NCBI GenBank assembly: GCA_963971405.1
Contig: OZ020485.1
Span: 51,829,469 to 51,893,468 of the forward strand
Length of the DNA stretch: 64,000 bases
DNA from: Psococerastis gibbosa
Lineage: Eukaryota > Arthropoda > Insecta > Psocodea > Psocidae
Direction: 5' to 3'
The notes beneath the pieces are model-generated. The model saw nothing but the letters and a program-made list of their open reading frames with translations. It was not told where the DNA came from and ran no database searches. The translations under genes were made by a program, and so were the position numbers. Every line of letters starts with the position of its first letter. Position 1 is the stretch's first letter. Below are positions 58,001-64,000 of the stretch, piece after piece.

Positions 58001-61000
58001 AACTACAGTTTTACAACAAAAATCACTTCGGAAAAAAAATTGGTTGGTCTGTAAAGTCGGTTTACAGACGATAGTTTTACGTGACAACGCCTAAATCACT
58101 AAATATTACTGGCTGTGGAATTTTGTTACTCTATGCATGTAATGGGAAAAGTACCCTTTCAACCTGTTTTCCGCCGAAACACGAATGGCTTATCAACTCA
58201 CCTGAGCCTGAACGAAGAGACGAATAGTAAAACTGAATATACTGTATGTCTGGAAAGAGTAGGAAATGTAAAAAGAACTAAAGTAGTTTTAAGTTTTCAA
58301 ATCGATATTAACACCCCCCAAAAACGCGGTCGAAAAAGGCCTATTTTCGATGAAAATTGGTAAATTTGGACGCACCTCCTCACGTTTCCTCCCCCTAAAG
58401 TCGAACTCTTTGCCCTATCACAACAATTATAGCATGGCCTGAAAGAGGAAGAATAGACGAAGACATGGGTATAATTTAAATTGAGATAGGCCTTCTACAT
58501 CTGCCGAGAAACCGGTTTAAATCCGCGTAACGCTTTTTTGGGATAATGAGCTTTTTCGTACATACACCCAGTGTTTCAGCCAGCGCTCATCGATTTTTTT
58601 AGACGTTGTCACGTCAAAAATAAAAACGCATGAAATGATTCAATAATAGAAAAAAAGTAGGCGTATTACAATTTTATAAGGTCCATATTAAATATTAATA
58701 AACAATTTTATTGCATCAAATTTTGGCCATGATATTTGCACTTTTTTCAGGCTGATCGCCTAGAGATAATATGTGGCCCACAGGAGAGAAAAACAATTAT
58801 TGCTCATGTTGATTATTAGGTTTTAGAAAGATGTTGGAAATGACAATACACAATTACATACGTACGTGATCGTGGAGCGTGACGCCGCCGCTGGCCGCAC
58901 GTGTCTGCCCAGGCGGGACAGGTCCGCCACCACCTCCATCAGGATCGTCACCAACAGCTTGGTCGCGTAGTCGTGGATTGCGCGCTCCAGCATACAGTCT
59001 ATCACGTACGATACTGGCACCGGCTAGCAATGCAGTACAATGAGTAAACACAAAGAGGCTGAGTAATAACAGTGTGATTAAGACATACAGCATGGATGAC
59101 CGATGAAATCCTTGCACTATTAGAGGAGAAACGAAAATGGGTGTCGAGAGACCGTTATTAAGTACCGAGATGAAAACAGAGGAAACTTGGAAAGGCTTAG
59201 GAAAAAATGGAACAAGAAACTGTAGGGAACTGGAAGAGATACAAAAGAGACACGACTCGTCGTTTAATCTCCACAAAAGAACGAAGGAAATCGCAACAAG
59301 AAAAGAAGGGAACCACCACGACTCTCTTAAGCAGTCAGGAAAATGTTACAAGACAAGCTGAGCACATGGGAGAAGCATGTTCAAAATCTCTACGGCGATG
59401 AGAGAAACGAGGAGTATGCGGAATTGAATCCGAGAGATTATGGATGACAAAGAACCAGGGGCTGACGAAATCCATGGTGGAGTCATGAAGCTGTATTGGA
59501 TGAGGGCTAGCTTGCTGGCCCTCCATTGTGGCTATTTCTTGTAATGGAGAAACAGTTTACTGCTCATATTCTGGACAAGAATATGACGGAAATTTATAAT
59601 GCTGAGATCCTGAGGCAAATGGATACAGAGACCAAGAATTGCTGCTGATGGTTAAGATACGGAAACTAACGTACTTCGGCCATTTCATGAGGAACGAAAA
59701 GTAAAAATGCATATATGTAATAACTCAAGGGAAGATAGAGGGCTCCTGGCAGAAGAAGAACATTCTGGTAGAAAAACCTGAGGCAGTGGTGTGGCAAGAA
59801 CAGTAGTCTCCAAATTGTCATGATGATCGCCAATCTTAGATAGAAGAGGCATTTAAGTTTGAAGAATGATATGTGGCTGTGTATCATGTCTATCACGCAT
59901 GATGCTGGCCCAGGCTAAAGATACAATACACTAAGGGAGTATAATAATAGTCTAATAGAAAAATGCACATAATTTTCACGTTTCATTAAATTTAGTTAAA
60001 TACTTGTACCATTCGAATCCTCTACAAAAGATGTATATATATATATATATATATATATAATAATCGTGAAGCACAACGAAACTCAGCTTCTCCATGTGCC
60101 TGCACCATAGCCAAATAATGAATATAAGGCTAGCATACATTATTGGAAGGGAGGGAAACGGATTTTTGGTCGTGGATGGCACGGTCCAGAAGGCAGTAAT
60201 GTTTATCACTGACGATACTGGCCCAGCATATATCACATACGATAGGCTACTGGCATCGGCTGCCAATATAATTCAAGACCTAAAGAATATGAGGTTGGTA
60301 ACAGGAAAACCTCTTCATTTATAAATGTTTTTTGTTATATTTTGATTTAAGGTTAGCATGAAAACAAGACTTTATAGTCTTATTGTTCGCCTTTTGTTTT
60401 GTTTACAATAAAGTCGTATTTTCATTTCATTTCATTTCAGCACCCTCAATCTCCGGTGTGCTCGAATTCTAAATTTACTTTTTGTACGGTGCATCAAAGT
60501 TCTCAAACAATAAGAGTCGATCTGCGTATCTGATAATTCTCTTTCCACTTTGATGCTGGTCGCACGGTGGTTAATCCAGTGAGTTCCTTACCAAGACTAA
60601 GCGAATTACGGCGAGCGTTCCGTATGTCATCAATTTACAGTAAAAATCATTGAATGTAGTGGACATCGCCATCTTGTACAATAGAAAAGTGTCCCTAATA
60701 GGTCTCTAGTTGCGAATACTATTAGCCTCCATATTAATTTTCATGATATGTTCCTAGCGTCTCAACTATTGACATGCCAGTTAAGTCAAGCCTAGGCTAC
60801 TGTTTGGCGTACGCCATGTACCCGTACCAAAAATGTTACTTACAATTTGTTTTTCCTTTTCATATTGGTTTTTAATATCCAAGATAGACATGTACGAATT
60901 GCCTGGAAGCAAGCATCAGTGTTAATGTTAGTGTATGTATGTAGGTATATAATATTCTTAGTATTAGTACGCATAAAGTTTTACCTGCAAAACTGCCCTT

Positions 61001-63953
61001 CCTATTTTGATTGTTCATGGTTACAATGACTAACGATTTTCTTATGCGAAATTCAGCGTCGTCTGCATCTATTGCCTGCAAGATAATGTGACACTTAGTA
61101 CTGTATCTACTTATTTGTATATTATCCTATTACCACCTTGGTCTATATTTCTGCTTTTTGGCCAGTCCTCTTCCTCATGAAAATTTTCCGATTGTAAAAA
61201 TTTCCCGCTTTGCATCTATTGCAATAAATGAAGAACCAGTAGAATCCGGGCTGATGGGCCGTCGTCGAATTAAAAGTGAACTTCCAAACGTTTCCTCAAC
61301 ATCTTCAGTGGCGCTGCGTAGACTTCGAAGGTTGTACCTCGGTGGCTCCGTAGCGAGTGACCATTCGACCAACGCCCATCAGCCTGGATTCTACTGGTTC
61401 TTCATTTGACTCCGGCCATGAGAGCCTTTGCAGTTACATTATATTGCAATAAAAATTATAATATTTTTAAGTTCCATAATTGCACACTTCGGTCAGCTGC
61501 CCTAAATACTACGTGTACAATACTGGATATTGCAGGTATAGCTTTAGTATAGCTTTACAGTATGCAGCAATTGAAATGAAAATGTGGGTCTCCGAATTTG
61601 TATAGATCTTAAAATTGAGGTTGTGGTACAATTGAATTACCCATCTATCTGTCAACTGGGATAAATAATTGTTAACATGATATAAAATATAAATTGACAT
61701 GAGTGACATTGGCGTAAATAGGGGCTTAGCCCCCCCCCCCCCAGGATTTCTGGTGACAAAGACGTTATGGAGGCTAAAGGCATAGTATCCACAATAACAA
61801 AAGGGCAATTAATTCTCAGTATGCTTACATAAAAAAACATCACGAAAAAAATCAACCTGCAGGTATTGACCAAGTACTTTCACAAAAAGTATATTAGCCT
61901 ACCTACTCAAAATGCTTAAAACCCCAATACTTCAGACCTATTTTTTCAAAAAAACATTCTCCAGGGGAGATCCCAGGGCCCCCATCAGTGGTAGGTTTAT
62001 TCGTTGGTAACATACTGCTTGCAAAATGCGTAAAACCTGTTTATCAATTTTGCCTAATTTTTTTTCTCCAGTGTATAACATACGCAAAGCCTCAATAATT
62101 TAGGCCAATTTATCAATTTTTTTTTTGGCTGGAGGAGACCCCCGGGCCCCGTATTTCATACATATTAAAAGATATATATATATATATATATATATATAAT
62201 AAAAGTCATATAATTTACTAGGCATACTTCAGAAGGGAATATGTAATGAATCAAAGTCTTGGGGTCCTAAAGTCCAACCCCCCCAGAAATTTCGGGAATT
62301 TCCGCCAATGATGAGTGATCAGCTAACCTTCAATTAGCCTACATGAAATGAATAAGTAAGTGCAGAAAAGTGCTTAAAATTGGAGCCCCAAAATTAAATA
62401 CTATCCCTTTCGGCTCAGTCCATCAGAATAGAAAATGTACAAGTATATCCCTTGAGAACAATGCTGTCCGATTGAAAATTACGTATTCTTATAATAATTT
62501 AGCTCTCATAAAAGAAGGCATCCTGTGGTCCAATTGGCAATCAGATGATTATGCTCTCAGCACAACGAAACCCTATATTTAAAAGTTTGACTAGGTATAC
62601 AGTACATTGCATAAATGCGTATTATAGAGGATCCTGGGGTCCGTAATTGAGGAAAGTTCAATTAAAATATAGTTTCAGCCATTTCACAGGAAATTATTTG
62701 TTTGCTATTTAAAATTCTCCGTCCCTGAACAAACTAAGACTTTGTTTCTTGTTTCTTTTTATGCAAGTTCTTCCCAAATTTAAACGAGATCGCTCAATTT
62801 GGGCTCTTGCTCTGTTTAAATAATTATGGTAAAGCTGTCCCTGAGGGGGATATATATATTTTTGGCAAAAAGAGTAAAACCCCACCATTTCGCCCCCCCC
62901 CCCTGTTTGAAGTTATATGAATCGTATACGGCTAAATCTGATCCTTGCTGACCCCCGGGTTCTCCCCACTGACTACTTGCAGCTGAAATAGGCAATATAA
63001 CATGCTACTTATCTGGCTATAATTTTCCAACATTTCACGTGGGTAATGTACTAGCGACTGATGCATATATACGCAGATAATACTATTGTTACCTGTTGTC
63101 CCCAGACGCGGAGCATGGTGTTGAGCAACTCAGAGCGACGCTGCACCAGCTCTCGTTCCATTTTCTCCTCAACCGCCTTGATTTGGTACAGCTCCGTACG
63201 TCCTGCAAATCACATACTTTCAACTTTCAACACTTCGCACACCTCAAAAACTTACATTAATAATCATCTTAATAGAAAATAGGCCACTTGAGTCGCCTGA
63301 AATCCAAAGTAGTTCTCTCCAAAATTTTCAATTTTTTGATTTTGGCGCCATTTCTTTGACTGGATGGCTGCGCATCTATCTGAATTTTGGTTGGAATCAA
63401 AACCAGTCTCTTTCCTATTAAATTTGGCTTCAATGTCCCTTGGAATCAAAAACAAATTCTGCCGGACACGGACTATGTTAGTAGGCTTTAGTAAATTCGA
63501 AACATTCCCCGGAGAGACCTTTGGTCTCCCGAAACCTCGGGTGCCTGCGAAAGGGACATTAAGATCCCTAATTAGAAGCTGTGGACGTCCATGAGAATGG
63601 CTTTCATCTTTTTCAATATTTTACAAAATGGGGGGGGGGGGCGCCAAATGAAACACCTCCCCCCTTCGAAAACCCATCGTTTCACCACTGGTCCGTAGTA
63701 CTCGTAAATGGGGAAATTGATGTTGCAAATCCCCCGAAAATCTGTCCTGGACCCGCCCTTGACTAGAATACCAGATTCCATTGAGTTGACAGGTTGCTGG
63801 CTTACTCTCAGCTTTCTCTTTGGATATGAGGGCCGCCTCAATGCGCCTTTGGATCTTGTGTTGCCTCTCTGCCGCTATTTGGTCGTAGGCCTGCTGCTCC
63901 AGCGCCAGTCTCCGCGAAATGTCCTCTCTCTTGACCTGCCACCGCTCAGCCAC
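46093..63953 (-). CDS. Unidentified helical/coiled-coil protein gene, 3' part (ten exons)
   Basis: Exons (5' to 3'): 63953-63806, 63202-63093, 61075-61025, 59023-58866, 56880-56706, 55070-54998, 49687-49598, 49500-49463, 49361-49258, 46313-46093. Borders are GT-AG and phases agree, except between the fifth (ends phase 0) and sixth (needs phase 2), where one exon is probably unseen in 55.1-56.7 kb. The first two exons encode a charged coiled coil (AERWQVKREDISRRLALEQQ, RRTELYQIKAVEEKMERELV). The fourth reads YVIDCMLERAIHDYATKLL, the fifth FVEDPVHEKVKKMYEV. The last four form armadillo-like helices (LQTLAQLALEEEVVGLPLY, IRVLALPSILRFRIIKMI, HELVDFMLLASD) and end VPKSNSRC. Exons are GC-rich and introns are full of repeats. 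I do not recognise the family. A ciliary or centrosomal role would be a guess from composition. The 5' end is outside the window. Confidence 0.8.
46448..46535 (+). repeat. Interspersed repeat R3, copy 3
   Basis: GAAGCATCTTCATCACCATT, then CCAATCATAGAAGAGCGTC and TTCTGTTTTGGAA, matching 14,966-15,052. It directly abuts a family-A repeat. Confidence 0.6.
46538..47052. repeat. Family-A repeat, internally deleted copy
   Basis: Starts GAACCGGTACGAGTTTATCG and ends TACGCATAAATTGGAAAGC. The middle (AAGCAAACTATCAAGGGGC block) is missing. It lies in the last intron of the minus-strand gene. Confidence 0.7.
47446..47958. repeat. Family-A repeat, 5' portion
   Basis: Starts AAACCGGTACGAGTCAACCC and runs to ACCAAACTATCAAGAGATAC, where a different sequence and then another copy begin. 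Confidence 0.6.
47959..48645. repeat. Family-A repeat, near-complete copy
   Basis: Starts AAGAACCGGTCCGAGTTTAC and ends TACGTATAAATTGGAAAGC (48,642). It contains AAGCAAACTATCAAGGGGC, the ACAGACAGACAG run and CATTTCGTAAAAA. Tandem with the preceding copy. Confidence 0.75.
48890..49112. repeat. Family-A repeat, 3' portion
   Basis: Short copy holding AATCGTTGGAGCCGTTTT, GAAATCTCGAGATGGAAAA and the GGAAAGCAAA end. Confidence 0.55.
50056..50660. repeat. Family-A repeat, reverse-orientation copy
   Basis: TTCAACGGATTTACACATTT, a TGTC/CTGC run (50,137-50,162) and two poly-G tracts (50,229-50,245 and 50,396-50,410). It is cut by, or abuts, the palindrome starting at 50,685. Confidence 0.65.
50685..51279. 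mobile_element. Foldback MITE with arms of about 200 bp
   Basis: Left arm 50,685-50,880 and right arm about 51,088-51,279 are inverted copies with few differences. Tips read AACACTCCGTG, followed by GTAAAAACAGGCCAAGTTCC. The loop of about 200 bp contains a short direct duplication (CAGTCCTAAAACATCATTT at about 51,022 and 51,066). No open frame. Clear target duplications are not visible. Confidence 0.8.
51490..51685. repeat. CAA/CAG trinucleotide-rich tract
   Basis: About 195 bp of imperfect CAACAA/CAGCAG/GAAACAACAG units. Open frames here on either strand are only low-complexity (poly-Val/Ala or poly-Gln-like) and are not genes. It lies in the intron between the sixth and seventh exons of the minus-strand gene. 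Confidence 0.85.
51744..52135. repeat. 146-bp tandem repeat, about 2.7 units
   Basis: Units begin near 51,744, 51,890 and 52,036, an exact 146-bp spacing. Each has (A/G)CTGT(A/T)GTTCAG, CGACAGC(A/G)(A/G)ATATTTTGGATT, TTACCTA and AATT(T/G)CAG(A/G)TTTC. The last two units are closer to each other than to the first. Confidence 0.85.
52136..53979. other. Intronic sequence, no exon seen
   Basis: AT-rich, with an AT microsatellite (53,190-53,212), a degraded relic of the foldback SINE tail (about 53,865-53,935) and a piece shared with 10.39 kb (TAGTCTCCTTA, 53,647). An 86-codon frame at 52,344 has no domain. Confidence 0.45.
53980..54835. repeat. Family-A repeat, complete reverse-orientation copy
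   Basis: From ATTTATACGTAGTATAAGTA through GCTTTGTGATGGTCC, a TGTC run (54,091-54,118), TTTGCTTCTGGGGG and GACGTCAGGTGGGCAACC to GAGTAAACTCGGACCGGTTC. The best full-length example in the window. Confidence 0.8.
57118..57875 (-). mobile_element. LINE 3' fragment with RNase H and zinc knuckle
   Basis: The minus strand encodes an RNase H domain in two frames. The first has GWYCHLFENS, NYDDEVRAVYEA and DSQAAIL. After a frame change near 57,600 the second has LQWVPSHVGIYGNEKADAKA. A C-terminal region follows with RFRLNTGHDYLQAHLHRIG and CPLCHGGRMDEDH. RNase H plus C-terminal zinc motif is typical of I/R1/Tad-like LINEs. The 5' part is missing. A short TAAG-type tail (57,103-57,117) is at the 3' end. 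Confidence 0.8.
59410..59845 (+). mobile_element. Old LINE relic (reverse transcriptase fragments)
   Basis: Degenerate plus-strand pieces: MDDKEPGADEIHGGVMKL (fingers-region motif), then RKLTYFGHFMRNEK, TQGKIEGSWQKK and KPEAVVWQE, the C-terminal sequence of RTE-like or related LINEs. Stops and frame changes are many. The catalytic centre is gone. Much older than the 1-kb RTE-like copy and of a different subfamily. Confidence 0.6.
61229..61441 (-). mobile_element. Penelope-like terminal fragment with target duplication
   Basis: About 210 bp matching both ends of the element at 19,440-20,188: GAAGAACCAGTAGAATCC at the left and its mirror at the right, with the shared ATEPPRYNLRSLRSATEDV-coding segment between. 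It is flanked by a perfect 12-bp duplication TATTGCAATAAA (61,217-61,228 and 61,442-61,453), so the short form inserted as a unit. Confidence 0.85.
61707..62310. mobile_element. hAT-type MITE with 8-bp target duplication
   Basis: Ends CATTGGCGTAAAT and CGCCAATG form inverted repeats, flanked by ATGAGTGA (61,699-61,706 and 62,311-62,318). The interior has a poly-C tract near the left end, an AT microsatellite (62,172-62,199) and GGAGACCCCCGGGCCCC-like segments. No transposase. A relative lies at about 31,937-32,430. Confidence 0.85.
62319..63092. other. Intron of the minus-strand gene, no exon seen
   Basis: AT-rich. A poly-C tract (62,895-62,903) and GACCCCCGGG near 62,951 suggest another poly-C element, without clear ends. 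Confidence 0.45.
63203..63805. other. Intron of the minus-strand gene with poly-G element
   Basis: Contains a poly-G tract (63,629-63,641) followed by GCGCCAAATGAAACACC and ending near GGACCCGCCCTTGAC, a likely short MITE. No exon. Confidence 0.5.
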
Positions 63954-64000
63954 CTGCGCAAATTCGTGTCAGTTGCAACGTTTAACACGCAAAAATGAAA

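Overview
The window is AT-rich nuclear DNA from an animal, probably an invertebrate. Evidence: spliced genes with GT-AG introns in matching phases, a MALT1-type paracaspase, a PLGRKT-type membrane protein, and heavy loads of LINEs, SINEs, a Penelope-like element, Tc1 and hAT-type DNA elements. I cannot fix the phylum from sequence alone. Between genes the DNA is almost entirely relics of mobile elements, many with poly-C/poly-G runs.

Three host genes are well supported. (1) Plus strand 21,627-26,916: a paracaspase (MALT1 family) in nine in-phase exons, lacking only the N-terminal part of its death domain. (2) Minus strand 30,250-27,925: PLGRKT, complete in three exons (155 aa), convergent with MALT1. 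(3) Minus strand 63,953-46,093: ten exons of a helical, coiled-coil protein I could not identify; its 3' end is here and its 5' end lies beyond the window. Weaker minus-strand coding evidence exists at 16.0, 14.1, 12.3 and 10.8 kb.

Layout: 0.6-3 kb, a CpG-type promoter and a THAP zinc-finger exon broken by a MITE that is itself broken by an RTE-like LINE. 4-16 kb, scattered SINEs, a perfect 52-bp-arm hairpin, a hAT relic and possible exons. 17.8-20.2 kb, LINE fragments of both orientations with a Penelope-like element inserted. 21.6-30.3 kb, MALT1 and PLGRKT. 31-37 kb, nested DNA elements, including a large foldback carrying a Tc1 transposon. 38-44 kb, an LTR-like fossil and a nearly full-length two-ORF LINE whose frames are open throughout. 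44-64 kb, the unidentified minus-strand gene with repeat-filled introns.

The most unusual item is a family of tRNA-cored elements whose 3' tail is repeated, inverted, at the other end. Three copies (27.0, 33.0, 37.0 kb) have perfect 10, 13 and 12-bp target-site duplications, so this foldback tRNA unit moves like a SINE although it looks like a MITE. I did not recognise it as a described family. The genes do not form one pathway: MALT1 is a signalling protease, PLGRKT a small membrane protein, the third gene unknown.
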